64,000 nucleotides of DNA from Trematomus loennbergii (taxonomy: Eukaryota > Chordata > Actinopteri > Perciformes > Nototheniidae): NCBI GenBank assembly GCA_012861695.1, contig JAAOOA010000028.1, forward strand, positions 9,030,470 to 9,094,469, given 5' to 3'. The position numbers were made by a program, and so were the translations under genes. Within the stretch, counting starts at the first letter, position 1, and each line of letters begins with the position of its first letter. Below, piece after piece: positions 50,001 to 63,700 of this stretch. Under the pieces are notes generated by a model. It made no database searches. It was not told the origin of the DNA and was given only the letters and a program-made list of their open reading frames with translations.

Positions 50001-53000
50001 TCTGCTTTGGCAGTCACTGCCACACTCCCCTACTGGGAGGTCCTGTCAGACTCCCCCTTCCTCTTTGCCCATGAAAATGAAAGGCTAGAAAGAAAAGACA
50101 TAATGGAGAATGCATTTCAACTGCAGGGGTGGAACGCAGAGGCGTAAGAAGTCCTCAGTGAGACCCTCATTTTACATGGAACAGGTGGGAGACTCTTTTG
50201 TTCTCTTCCCGCTGTTAAAATCCATTTCATTTCTCGTACTTGACATGCCACAAGGAACTCTCACCAGTTCCAAAAAGACTCCAATGTAAAAGGTTCTTGC
50301 CTTTTACTAAACAGAAGTCTTGTTTTTCAAGGCCATGCTGTTGTCAAAAAGTCAAAAGTGGTTTAGTTGCCATGCGCCTAATGAGCGGATTTCAGTGCCG
50401 ATCAAGCTGTCACTATTTTGTCAGCCACCCGTTAAGGAGAAAAAGCACTTTGCAGCCACTTTGGTTGTTACGACACGTAATGTGAATATATATATATTTC
50501 TCTAATTTATGTATTTCTTTGGTATTAAGATTGGATCACAGTCATCTTTAAGAAGGTCCATATTTATACTGGAATCTACAAATCGTGTTTTTGATACCCA
50601 CCTAATTAATCCAACCTAGGCGGACTAAACAACCTTCTTACACATGCAGTCATCAAGGTGTTTTTCCTTGGTCACTGTTGATGTTGGGAGGACGTTTCAT
50701 GGGAGACGTTCATAATTCATCACGTCATTACCCAGTCCAATATGTTATTTACGTGGGTGGCTGTTTGCCTTGTTGCCAAACCTCATACATATGAAAGGCT
50801 TGTGTGGATTCCCAAACCACAGGTTGAGCTGTCGAAAGCTGTTGAAATCTCTCGGAGTTTCCATACAGAAAATCTCAACAGTAAATAATAAAAAAGAAGG
50901 AAATCTCAATGTGACTAACTTGTTTTTCACAGTTAACTGTTTCTTTCCTTCTTTTTCTCCCCCTTCTCTTTTTCTGGCAGTAGAAGACAATGTGACAGAG
51001 GACCAGCAAAGTCCTGGGCAGACTGCCATTCCAAGCGGTAATGCTCCATTTCATATTTCATCATTTTCGGCTGGAAAGTGGATCATGTTTCTAGATCTGT
51101 GTGCGTGTCTGTCTGTCTGCACATTTTTCGTTGGGTTTAGAATGAAACAAACTATGCAATTCCTGTTTTTGAGGTTTTCATACTGTAAGCGGCATGGTTG
51201 CATGTGTTTGTTTACGCGAAGGGCACAGTGGTGCAGCTCTTCTTTGTTTGTGTGTTTGCATGCAAGCATACATGCAGGTGCGCTTAAAGCTGTCCTTGTG
51301 TTTCTGTGTGTTCCTGCCGGTTTTTTAGACTCTTTGTTTCCCAACCGTCTGTATGATGTAGAATAGAGCTACCCAGATGAATGTGTCCTGTCTCCACGCG
51401 TGCCATTCACAGTGGCCCTCCAGGAATGGAGCGGTAATTCAGGTCAGGCTAGCAGAAAGCCCCCTATGAATGAAGCCTGCTCCTGATGCACCACACTGTA
51501 TATTTTCATTTCATTTGTCTCTGGTAAAGGTTAAGTCTCAGGCGTGGTTATTTTAAACCCGATATGGATGGTTTTGCCCAGCAGGCTGGGGACCCTGGAT
51601 ATTCCTAGGCTGCCACATTAGTCCAGCATTTACCCATTGCTTTCTCAGTGCTCCTGTGCAAAATGCAGGAGCATGCACCACTACAATAAGTCTGGGTTTT
51701 TCGTATGACTACAGCATTATTCTTTCAGTATTTGTTTGTGAACTCTCTGCAGACATACACTTAAATATGTATTTAGAGATGGATTTGAGATTCTTAAATT
51801 GCAGCACAAACAGAAGCAGGCCTCTTGGAGTTTCTGATCTCTGGTGCTATCCATTATACCTCTTGTGTTTTACCGATTCACCCTTTGGTGTGCCAATTGA
51901 TGCGATATGCCTGTCATTTCTTTTTTTAATATTTTCATTAATCTCTTTAAAAAGTAGATATCTATCTGCCGTTGAGTTAATGTGTATTGATACAGTAGGT
52001 AATGGTGGGTGGTTCTGTGGAAAGAAACAGTCTCCTTTGCCCCTCTAACCCCAGCTCAATGAATGAAGGACTGGGCATAAAAGGCAGACTTGCCTCGGAG
52101 ACCTCCTGTCATCCAGAGCCAAAGTAGAGCTAATGAGTGTGCCTGATTACAACGACCCCCTCAGACACACGAATCTCCCCTCTCCCCATCCCTGCACCGC
52201 CTCTATCTCCAGAGTGAGGGGAGACAGCCGCCACATGATCGATGTCTGCCTGTGGAGAAATCAGGAGGGCGCACAAATTAATTTCTCACTTTCCTCATTT
52301 GACTTCGTCTGACTGATTATTTTTTAACCCCCGCTCAGGATGCAGCTTGTCGAATGGTCAATGTGAAAAGGGTTGTTTGTGGGCTGTACACTCTTAAGAT
52401 GCTGGGAGATTTCTCTTGCTTTTTTCCAATCATTCTCCTCCAACTTTCCTTAATCGTAACTGCAGTAATTCCTCCTCCTAGTTAAACCACTACCCAAACA
52501 AGACCCTTTTAATGTCAAATTGAGAGGCAGCGGAACAGCTTACCTGCTTTTCATGCATTTGACGGACATGGCCACAACAGCCATTAGACTCCTGACAAGC
52601 CGAGGGCTTAATCAGACATGGTGTCAAAATCAGCCTCATAAGTAGACCCCCAGTTGTGCTCTTCTGTGACTCTGCAAGTGTTCTGCAGGCCCGGCATCCT
52701 GTTTCTCATTCATGTTTGATATGTAGCAAAGGCAAAGGAGAAATGCTAACAAAAGAGGCCCTCTAAAAGACAGACAGTATTATGCATAGTATAGAGGGGC
52801 AGGAACAGTGTGATATCTGAGATTTAATGAGGCAGTGCGCTTTTTTACCCAGAGAGTGTCGAGCAGGCTTAAGATCTGCAGCTTGGCTTTACCACTGCGC
52901 TGCTTGTGTGTAATTATAACCACATGCTCCGTGCTTTTTCTTCTCTCTTATATATACATCCCTTTTTTTTGCTCACGGCTATGTCAGATTGAGGCTTTTT

Positions 53001-56000
53001 TTTTTTGGTAGAGGGTGTCAGCTCTGTCAAAGTGGAGTGGACTGAGGCAAATAGAAGTGTTCGAGATATCTGAAGGAGTGTCTGGGTGGCAAGGTGCCGT
53101 AGTGTAGGGTAGTGTATAGCAGTGGTGCCGTGCCCGGCTCTGGCTGAGGCTGCCCGCAGATCAATGTACTGCAGGGCTCACTACAGCCGGAAGAGGAAAG
53201 GACTCTTTCACTCCACCACTTCAGAAAATCATATTCTCTATTATTCATTTCCTTTGATGTTTTACTGCACTAATGGCATAGCAAGGCGCTCCGTTCAATA
53301 TTATCACTCCCTGTGAGAGCGCGAGTGAGACATAGAAATAGAAGGAGAACATTTGGTATGTTCAAATGTTGTTTCTCATTCAACGGCTTTGATTCCCATT
53401 CTCCTTTGCATGCTCGTATCTTTTTGGTGTAGACATTTTAATGTTGGATGATACTGTCTGCGTACCTGTGATTATATGTGTTGCTTCCTTCAAGTTGAGC
53501 TCTCCGTGTTGTCATTGTTTGTTCCTCCACCTGTAATTGTGTAGCACCTTTCCTTTCTCTGTGCTGATCTTATTTTTATCTCAGCATGCATTATAAAATC
53601 TTCATTATTATAATGCCTATAACACGGTGTGAAACATTTGTCATCACTTTGAGCTTGTAATGAGTGAAATGACTTATGACAAATACTTCTACTAAACTAC
53701 TTTCAATGCACCCTAATACTAAACAGCAATTAGTTCCTAATATGAATCAGGGGGACATGAATCGATAACACCGAACATATGAACACGGACTCCCCCAATG
53801 CAAATTCACGAGGATTGTTAACAATCTGGCAAGTGTCAAGTGCACAGCCACGTCGTTGGATCATGACAATCTTTAATGATGGGGGATCAGTGGATGTGAC
53901 GGTCTAAGTGGAGAGCCCCAAATCCCATCCAGACAGAGGAGGATACACTCGGAGGCACATGTGGCATTAGAATGTAGTGTGACCTATATATGGCGGGTGC
54001 TCTGCAAAAGTTTTAGATTTTTAAATAATGAGGTGCCGGCAACCGTGTGAAGGTTATTCAATCTTAATGTCCTCCTATTTCTGACAGCCTCCCTCACTCT
54101 GATAAAGGAGCGTACTCACCTTTGATCAGGCCCGCCAACATGTGTCGACAGAAGCTGCTTGCTGGTTAAAATAAATTCTTAATTCGAACTTGGGGGGTGG
54201 TTGTAGGTTGTAGGCTGGTTGCCAGGGAGGGGGGCTTCTTAGAATAAGGATCTCTGGGAAATGATGGAGAAATGAGGAGATGGTGAGTTGGTAATGATGC
54301 TTTTGACACCAAGGTCTTTCATTGCACAAGGAAAGACTCAGGCAAACTGTTTCTACAGGCAAGTGAGAACTTTGCCCTCAGTGCTTTCAAGCCCTACCAA
54401 AAGGTTTTTGGGTTGACTATGGGGTTAGATTTGAATACATTTCAGTTTCAAAACACATGACACCATCACATGGTGCATTCAAAAACAAATATCTCAGTAC
54501 CCAACAACCACTTTGCCCCCTAGAAAATCAATATTTATTTTCAAGCTTAATGTTTGACATAAAACCTCCAGCAATGTTAAAGCGGGTAATGGTAAGCGTT
54601 AACTGCAAAGGTCATTATTCTATTACATTCTGGCTTTGCTGCATGGCCAGACTTTGTGCTTTACCCCTTAATTTTCCCACTTTCTTTCTTTGAATATTCC
54701 TTTTCGTCCTTGCTCTTCCTCCTCTCCCTGTGGTCAAGTGTCTCCTCCTATCGCAGTGTGTGGGCCAGACAGTGGGGGGACGAGTAGCTTCCCAGCTAGG
54801 GACCACGGGTCCCTGGTGGGGCTGAGGGAGCAGAGAGGAGAATATCAATTAAAAGGTTATAAATATTTAAGAGCAGAAATATTCAAAATATAAGGGTGGG
54901 GGGTCCAGGGGACTCTTCAACTCCTAAGATGAAAGTTGTGGCATGATAAATGTCACTGTGCACTGTGTGTGTATGATGGATGGACTTGGTCTCAGACAGA
55001 TATTACTTGGCTATAAAGATGTCAATCACCCTTCAGATATCCACATTTTATTAGTTCAAAACTAATGCAGTTTTAGTACCATACAGATTAAAAATGTGTC
55101 CTTTCAGTCAGATCATCATCATCCTATTCCCCTTATGAATAATTTCTCAGTCTGAGCTACGATCATCTTACTTCGAGCTGACCTTATCAGAATATGGATC
55201 AGCGGTCCCTCTTGTCTTTACCTGCCATACCGACATTGTCAAGCTGATTTTAAGAAAATTAACAAGGACGTCAGGCATGATAAAAAATTCTCAATATGCC
55301 ACACATCTTTCCCCCATATTCCATATGTGATTGTCAGCCATTCCGAGCATGCTGGTATTGATCTGCTGTCCAGCCTGTAGAGACTGGTAGAAGAGGATGT
55401 CCTGATCTGATGGATTACTGTATGAGGCCCAGAGGCGCAGGAACCTCAGTATTGACGTGGCTCTTTAATCCAGGGTTGGACGTGACCTTGCCGTGTCAAG
55501 CCCCCCCTCCATGCTTATTCTGCCTCAACCCTCCCAAACATGTAGTAGTTTACACTTCCAGCGCTGCATCACTGCGGTGCACAGGAGGTCACTGGGCTCG
55601 GAGGGAGCCCTGACCCGGCTTGAATTTACTGTACAGTAAATTGCAGCTGAAAGTTGTCAGATGAATTAAGAGACAAGTGAGAAACTAGAAAAAAACGTTT
55701 ATTTTTGGTTGAATTTAATTTCTCTGAAAACATTTGAAAATACCTAATATGAACAACAGATTACAATGCTTCTGCATTCTGCACTGGTAAATGCATATTT
55801 TATTGCATGCAGACAAAACATTAAATGCTTAAATGTAGCCATCAGTTAGTTATCCTGACAGGTCTGAGCTGTACTATTAGAGAAATGAATGATTCATAAA
55901 GGCCATTGGAAAAACATATCAAAGTCTTAACATCCTCTACAGGCAACCTGCAAAAAAACGTGCATATTGTGAATTCTGTGTCTGTGGATGAATCATCATT

Positions 56001-57773
56001 AGTTTATATTGTGTGGCTTTTGGCCTCAGTCAGAAGCGTTTCCCCCCCCAGAGCAGGAAAGGCCTGCATCTGTGAGGATTGGGTTGGGATTTTCATTTTC
56101 TTGAAACACCTTCTGTTCTGTTCTGCATGGTCCCACTGGGGACCACAGTGCAGATATTTTTAGAGGGCATGTTCCGAGAGCCTCAGTCGCCAAGAGGGAA
56201 GGACAATGGAGGGTGTGATGTTACATCAATACTTGGCGCAAGTGGGGAAAATAAAAAATCCTGGGTGGCCTTGATGAGTTCTGGAACGTCTTTCCTCAAG
56301 GAATTTCACAGTTTAAGAGCACCCTACTGAAGGAAGACTTAAAATGGCCGCCCCTTTGTATTGACACCCAGTTTATACGCACACCTGCGCGCATCGGTGC
56401 CACACACACCTTTTTCCTAAAGCACTGTTAACTGTGTGCCAGGCGAAAAAAAACAAGCTTCCTGTTACCATTCCCCTCCGGAGTTTCAGGACGAGCTGAG
56501 GAACACTTGCATCAGTGGGGCTTAAAATGGCTGCCAGGAAAGTGCAAGGGCTTTTCTCCCCACAAAGCCTAAACCAGGGTGACATGATTGTTTGATTGTA
56601 AGTATGGCTTTTTAATCAGTCTTATTGTGAAGTGTAATGGTCACAGCAGGGGAGAAAGAGGGCTGCAGGCCATGCTGCTTATTTATAAGATGCTGTTGCA
56701 AGCCACATTTACTATGCTTCTGAGTGAAGATGTGTATGGTGTGCTGTGAGTGAACAATGCAAGGTTTGATTTGTTGTCCGAATATTTAAGCATCATGTGA
56801 AGAACTTCAGATTATCTTGAAAGATGATTCCTAGTCCTGGTTCTGTCGCCCACCCCTGGCACTGCTGCAGCACAAAGCCAACAAGAGACAAAACTGCAGA
56901 TGGATTGAAGAATATTGATGTGTGCGACCCGCGGCTGCCTGCAAGCAAGGCTGAATAATTTAGGGAAGTGTGTCGTGACGGCAGCCTAACACACACCAAT
57001 CTCATTTTCGTGTGTTTTACTGTGCTACGCTCCATACATCCACTGTTCTGGCCTAGATGTCTGGATAATATGGCAACGTCCGTCTCCTTTGATAGACGCT
57101 GACTGATGCAATTCAGCACTCACTGGCAGGATTTCATATTTCTTTGGTCGAGCCAAAACTGCAATCTAGGATTTATTAACTACACATATTCCCATCAGTC
57201 TAGTTTCATATACTGAAGTTTTGCTTGGGTGAAGCAGGGCAAACACAACGTAAAACCATTTCTAATAACAGAGGTGTGTGTGCATGTGTGGATTGGATTA
57301 CTGTGTGTGTGTGTGAGCATCGTGCCACCGTGTGTGTGTGTGTGTCTGTATATAGCTCACCCTCACCTGCCCAACACTTCTGTTATGGTATGAGTGGTTG
57401 AGTTACAGCAGCCCAAATTGAACCTGCATTTTTATTACAGCTTTTATTATTGTTTTTATTAAATCCAGAGTCTAGAAATCCATTTTATTGTCACCCAGAG
57501 GAAGCTGTAGTACCTCACTGTGTGGGTCACCCCTCTGACTGTGTGGTGCTCTCATTTCCTGTGTCTCGGCAGATCCAGAGTGCGCCCTCGAGAGGGCGGC
57601 GGAGGATGGTGAGACCGGGCGTCTGAGGAAGAGGTTGCTCTCTCCAGAGGAAGGAGAAGAGGGAGAGGAGGACGACGAGGAGCCCGCGCTGCACAGCTGC
57701 GACAGCTGCCGGCAGGTGTTCGAGTCGCTGAGCGATCTCACCGAACACAAGATTAATCAATGCCAGCTGACAG
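44031..57773 (+). CDS. znf521: Zinc finger protein 521, 5' part (partial; continues beyond the right edge)
   Basis: ZNF521 (EHZF) is a nuclear co-regulator with about 30 C2H2 fingers, acting in neural, blood and bone progenitors. Three coding exons lie here, all with phase-1 introns: 40 nt, 57 nt and 201 nt. The N terminus MSRRKQAKPRSLK is the NuRD-recruiting motif shared with FOG and SALL proteins. The third exon has an acidic stretch and a finger of the form C-x2-C-x12-H-x4-C reading HSCDSCRQVFESLSDLTEHK. These match human ZNF521 closely (human LQVFESLSDITEHKINQCQL). The main finger exon and 3' end are not in the window. The 57-nt middle exon is absent from the human protein as I recall it, so it may be optional. 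Position next to ss18 agrees with human 18q11.2. Confidence 0.93.
44071..50980 (+). other. znf521: znf521 intron 1
   Basis: 6.9 kb. No coding block was seen. It includes a short GT run near 44.80 kb, an A-rich tract at 45715-45740, very AT-rich sequence at 46.75-47.35 kb, an AT-rich candidate conserved block at 47.79-48.03 kb and a perfect DR2 repeat at 48064-48077. Confidence 0.8.
48064..48077 (-). promoter_or_regulatory. Perfect DR2 nuclear-receptor-type element
   Basis: Minus strand reads AGGTCA-AG-AGGTCA: two consensus half-sites spaced by two bases, a spacing bound by RAR/RXR. It lies in znf521 intron 1. Binding is inferred. Confidence 0.45.
50981..51037 (+). CDS. znf521: znf521 small exon 2 (57 nt, possibly alternative)
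   Basis: A long pyrimidine tract and CTGGCAG precede it and AGCG|GTAATG follows. Spliced between the neighbours it is open and keeps frame, adding VEDNVTEDQQSPGQTAIPS. It joins to give SLKVED, reminiscent of VKVEE in the paralogue ZNF423. Because it is a multiple of three with phase 1 on both sides, skipping also leaves the protein in frame and restores the mammal-like SLKDP join. Confidence 0.75.
51038..57572 (+). other. znf521: znf521 intron 2
   Basis: 6.5 kb without a recognised coding block. Unique sequence with scattered pyrimidine and poly-T runs; a pair of short GT runs lies at 57.30-57.35 kb near the acceptor. Confidence 0.8.
57573..57773 (+). CDS. znf521: znf521 exon 3, acidic region and first zinc finger
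   Basis: 201 nt, phase 1 to 1. It opens DPECALERAAEDGE (D completed from the previous exon), passes through an acidic run, and ends with the C2HC finger HSCDSCRQVFESLSDLTEHK then INQCQLT. The acceptor is CTCGGCAG and the donor ACAG|GTAAAC. Confidence 0.96.
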
Positions 57774-60700
57774 GTAAACAACGTTCAGCCCACCGAGCCT
57801 CCCCTCCACTCTGCCACTCAGCTCTTCTCCCACTCCCACACTCACTCTATGCCTTCACCAGAAAATATGCCACACTATGTGTTAGTACACTGCACCAAGG
57901 GGAGCACAACACCAGACTACCAGTTTCCTTGGTAGATTTCCAGCATCACAGACACACATGCAGGCCTCACACACATAGAACAGTATTTATACATGCTGTA
58001 CATCAATATCTACAGGCGTGACATGCCTCCATGTGTCCTTATAATACATCACTGTAGGCTACCGTGTGTGTATTTATAGTATGTGCATTTTGTCCTTGCC
58101 TGTTTCAGTTTAACATTTTACAAAGCGCTATCTAACATTTCACTCGAGTGTAACTTGTGGCTACGAGGTCCCACAGTAACCAGACCACCAACTGGAAACA
58201 GATCCTCGCTCCAGGAAAGTCCCTCACTGGTCCCAATGTTAGCTAGCTGCAGTAGTATTACCTAGTGGGACTGAAAGAGAAGGATGCCATTGGCAGACTG
58301 TGTCATTGAACTGTTGATGGATGAATAGTGCTATAAATATCATGACAAGGTGGCAGACGGAACTAATGATGTGAACTGAAGGTTTCCATGTGCTTCTCCT
58401 GGACTTGCTGTCCTCCTTTGCACGTCCTCATGGGCCCCCATTCAGAAACACCACCTGACACACATTTCCAAATGTTGCACATGGGCATATACCTTACTAT
58501 GTTGTTTAGAAACAGAATATGAACAGGCTACGATGTAACAATCCTGTTTCTGATGTAGTACAGAAGCTATTCAAAGCAAATCCTAAACATTGGTTATGGG
58601 AAATCTAGGCAAGTCTCTTTTCTGTTTACATTCAAGCCCAGTTTCATATTTTACAACCCACAATCAGCAAGCCACAAATAATAGGGTAGATATCCCAGGG
58701 GTTTTACAAAGAGTTTCCATTAACTGTAAGACAATCTTAGGAACAAAGTCCTATGTTTGTTTGTCTGTGTGTGTATATAAGTGTGCAAATCAGAACTCTG
58801 TCTGTCTTGGTGTTAATTTAAGCAGTAATGCATGCATGTCCATTGTAAAAGAGACTGTATGTGCAGGCATGCTTGTTAACATGTATGTGTTCCTCCGGTT
58901 TGCTCATGTGTGTGCAAATTCAAAATGACGCTCAGTCTACCCAAGGTGTGAAAATCAATGCACTGTTCACTTTCACATTACTGTCATCCAACAAAAGCAT
59001 TCATTGGTCTGAACAAAACTAAGTGCAGCACCTTCTGTCACCCTTTAAAAAAAAAAATGTAACACCTAATTCCATCAAGCCAGCACAAAAATGTGGACAG
59101 TCTGTTTGGGAAACTGAAGAAATAAAAACACAAAGGGTATTATTTTACTTTTAGGGTGAAGTGCTCTAACAGTGCTTAACATTATATTTTAAGACAACCA
59201 GTTGAGTGTTTGATTCGGGATAACTTCTTTATGTTCAGCACCGCTGTAATGTGGTCATGACTGACTCAGCCATATGTTTTCAATAATTAAGCCTGGCTTT
59301 TATAAATGTCAATCTTACGGACAAATAACTCTTAATTGCTCAATGATGAAAAAAACACAGTTTGGATAAGAGCCCCCGTGGAAACTAAACAAAAGAATCT
59401 AATTGCCATTAGGGTATTGTGATTGCGCAGAAACACTATTAGTATTCAAACACAGTGGGAGAAAAGAAACTTCTAGATAGCATACTAAGTACTTTGAATG
59501 TGTGAGTGTGTGTGTTTGTGTATTCTCTGGAATATGGGAGGAGATTTCCTATGTGGCATTATGTAGACATCCATGACCAATTAATCTGCCTTACATCAAG
59601 TCTCTGCTCACAGATGGATCCTTTATTAGAACCAGTTTCTAATCAACAACCAGCACCTGCTAAACCCTGCATTTTTACAATTTCAAATGTTTTATTTTTG
59701 GTAAACAAATTGCAGAGCTTGACTGAAACCAATCCACATGGACGTGTTTCTTGTCAGAATTCAGCTCTTTTCCCCCAGCTGATATCCCAAAAGCGTTTAT
59801 ATACTGTATTACCAGACCCAGACATGGCCATATAAACGCACTGCTTCACATGTTTATTCTGGGCCTCATTGCGTCTACTGTAAAACGCAAATGTCACCAC
59901 AGAAAGTCTAAACAGATTCTAGCTGCATGTCGACCACGCCCGATGGACAGAGAGAAAAGAGAAAGATGTTGCATGTCACTGCGATCAATGGCCGCCATTG
60001 TCTCCCCCCCGTCTGGCAGAGGTATAACACCTTTCCATGCACTTAAGTCGTGACCACTGCAGTGCGCTAAGGGAGCGCATGGGTATGGATTGCCTCGTGT
60101 CCCTGATGCGATCGGTGCTATTGATCGCGCTAATGCTGGACTGCGGAGGAAGGCGAGAGTCTGAGAAAGGGAGCGAGGGAGAAGGAGGGAGATGGGGAGA
60201 GAGAAGGAGAGAGTGCTGCAGGAATGCGTCCCCAGAGAGCCCGTCTTGGGCTGGGGCAGGGCTTCAGGAATGCTCCCCAGGAGATCCCAGTGAAGGCTAG
60301 GGCAGGGCTGGAAGAATGCTTCTCTAGAGAGTTGAGAGTGGAGGCTGGCTGGGGCAGGGCTAGAGGAATGTTCCCCCAGAGCACCCCTTTAACTCTGGAG
60401 CAGAAGTGGAGGGGCTCCACGGGGGGAAGAGCACTCCCCCGCCCCCCCTCCGGCTCCAGGATGGCTGGGATCAGGTTTCCGTGTGGGGATCAGCATCCTG
60501 CCGACAGGGCTTTAGGCTGCCCTGGGGAGGAGACAGGAGGCTGGAGGCACTGCTATTCCATAGGCCTTTCCAAAAAACACTTCACGAATGCTTTGTCTCA
60601 CTATCTCACTGTAATGTCTGTGCACCCTCGTGTTGTTACTGATCGTTCATGGAGAAAGAGAAACGGTGTCTACAGTTTGACTTTTGTTCTCAGTTGGCAC

Positions 60701-63700
60701 AAGACGCGTTCATCTGCTTGAGATGAGATTGCAATAGCAGGCAAGGAAACATGCCCTCAGACTTACTCGCCAACCTTGCTCCTCAGCTCATTTTAACTTG
60801 TGTTTACTAGCTAGCCCAGTTTATTTCAAAAGATTGCATTTTCACAAAGCCTTTCACAGTCTGTTTTCCAATTCGGTGTCTCTGAAGGTATTTGAATAGG
60901 CCAGTGCACACACGGGCTGTCAGCCTGGTGGCCATTCTTTCATTACGGGTCCAGGTCCCTTGAGCAACACCTTTTTTCTTGTGTCCTTCACTAGAGGAGG
61001 GGCATGGCTGCTCCCCCCGGAGAGCTCCGTGCCCTGCTATTTTAACCCTCTGTGAGATGACCTTTTTAATAAGTGTCTTTCTCTGTTTTCCTGCCGGCCA
61101 CTGTGCGAGCAAACAGAGCATGTCTTCTGCTTCCCTCAGATAAAGGAATCAATCAGAGAGGGTGCAACTGAAAAAGAAGGAGCGATAACTGGGCCATATA
61201 TGGATTTATATTATGTAGATTTCCCCCTTCTTCTTCCCTGTAGACATAGCAAAATGCACTCAGCTTCAATAAAATACATTTCAGATTTATGAGAAAAATA
61301 CAAATGAAATATTAATATCTGTGAAAAACAATAAGACTCCCCCGCAATGAAGGGGTTGGTAATATGATAGAAATAGTTTAGACACATTTCGAATATGAAG
61401 TCTTTGTCTGGGATTGGGAACCAGACCATTTCTTTAAACCCACTGATATGTTTCCCCTTTCCATTCCAAACCACGGCATGTTTGTTTGAAGTGTATGAAT
61501 TCATTTGCATCAAGTCGTTGGGTCAGCAGCATGGAAACATTCAGTCATACCCTCAACTATGAACAGGCTCCTGGCAGTCCATGTTTTCTACTAACTGTTT
61601 CCAACGGGCTCCTATTGGGTGTACAGGGTTTTTTCAACTAACTTTGTGTATTGATCCAACAGCTGCTTTGTGGCCGCCAAGAAGAACGTGCCAAACTGCA
61701 AAGACTGTATTCGCTTCAAAAGGGCTCACATAAGAGGGAAGCGACATGAGCAAGACCTGATTAGCCGAACTCTGAGCCACTGTTGTTCATCAGAAATTCT
61801 GCTGTGTTTTTGCCGGGGCGTCTTGCGACATCCTGGTACAAAGAGCAGCACACTGATTACAAGGCTTTGAAAGGAGGAGATGCGGTCAGGGGAGAATAGC
61901 TACTGAAAAGAGACCTCATGCTAGAGTAAGCTCTCAGAATTGGACTTCAGTCTTTCCTGTGTGTATGCGTTTGTGTGGGGGGCATGTTGTATGTGAGTGT
62001 CTATGGGAAACGGAGCAATAGGTAGAGACGGGAAGAGAAGCAGAGAAAGAAAGGGAGTATTCAAGTAGATGTTTGACTCCACGGCGTATCATCCCTGTGC
62101 GTTTTCTCTCTGTGTGACAGTGCCAGTAACGTTAACAGGAGTGTCATTAGGAATTCAAAGCATATGCCCTCGTGAGGACGCCCTCTTTCTCTCTCCCTTG
62201 TGCTCACACCGCACACATTATGCACTGTATAAAGTATTTATTGGTCTTTGTCAGACGAGGACTGCATTTTATGCAGAAATACAATCAAAAATAAGAATAG
62301 AGGGGCCCGTGTGTTTGCTTGTGTTTGTGTGTTAATGGCAGAGTTGATGATGGCCAGCACTACATCTCCTTCATTTTCGTTATTAACCAGTTTTAAGACA
62401 CTCCGTCTCTCATGTACTTGCTTGCTCAATCAGTCATCCGCAAACACACAGACACATGATATCGGGCACATGTGCACACATGCTCTCTCACAGCACCTGC
62501 GTGCTTGCACTTTGTATTTTAGACAACACATAATTCATCGCCCAAGAGGGTAAACACATGCTGGGACTTCATCCAGTTGACCTCTTTCTTAAGTAGGTAG
62601 CCACAATAGCAGGGGTGACATGGACAAAACAGAGATAGTCTCATGTTCTCACCTGAAACTACAAGGACTGGGTGAAAAACTAAATCAACAACATTGTTGT
62701 TATTTTCCCCCTCCACTACGTAGCATCCCTTTGAAACTACTGACTTCAGTCGAGTGACAAAGACCTGGCATGGAGCAGTTGTCTCGGCATCTCTTACTCT
62801 CTTCATCTCTCCCTGGCCCTGGCTCTGGCTCTGCCTGCTCTTTGTTCACTCTCTTCCTCAGCCTGCAAGTCTTTTTCAGCGGCACAAGCAGAAGAATGGC
62901 ACATTAAATCTTAATAGGACTGCGTCTGGCCGTGTTGAATTGCAGAGCGTGTTAAGCCGGCGCTTTCCTCCCCCTTGGCACACGCTCGTGGAAGTGGAAA
63001 ACAATTGAATAAAAGAAACCGCTCCCTCCCTCTGTAACACAAGTGACTTCGGCTGCCCTGCTGAAGCTATGAGACTGAACCGACTGCAGCTGACAAATGG
63101 CGTAAGCCCTTGCTTAGAAACTGTATCATACATGCCATTAGTCCTTTGCAAAAAGCAGGGCGTGCACTGGAAGGTAGACACAGGATTTACCTGACAACCC
63201 ACAATGTAGCTGTTGCATTTTTCCTTTTCAGTGACAGTTGAAAAATACTATGCCATAAAACTCAGCACTTATATTTGAATAGCCTGTTGGCTGAGGAAAT
63301 AGAATAGAGTATAAGAGGACAAAACTAGCCAAGAGAGACAAGTGAAATATATAGAGACATGGGAAGAGGAGAGATAGAAAGGGGGAAGGGTAAAAGACAA
63401 AGAAGTGGAGAGAGACACAGTCAAGGTAGGAGAGAGCCAATCTTAGCAGCCGCAGCAGCGATGTGAGTCCAGGCCTGCTTTGTAAGGCAGTCAGAGGTGG
63501 TAATTAGCCAGTGATGAGTTGACTGGTTGTGTGTCCAGTGCACGGCACTGCTGGGTGGGGCTGTGGGAGGTAGATAAGGCCAGCAGGGCTTATCTCTGAG
63601 AAGGACAGGCACCAGGCCTGCCAGGCAAATCCACCCACAGACCAGTCGCATTTTATTAACAACATCATTAATGCCAGACAGGTTATGTGCGGTGGTTCGG

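Noticed and set aside
60224..60721. 165-codon open frame, plus strand
   Set aside because: Much of it is translation of a GC-rich minisatellite and its flank; no recognisable protein.
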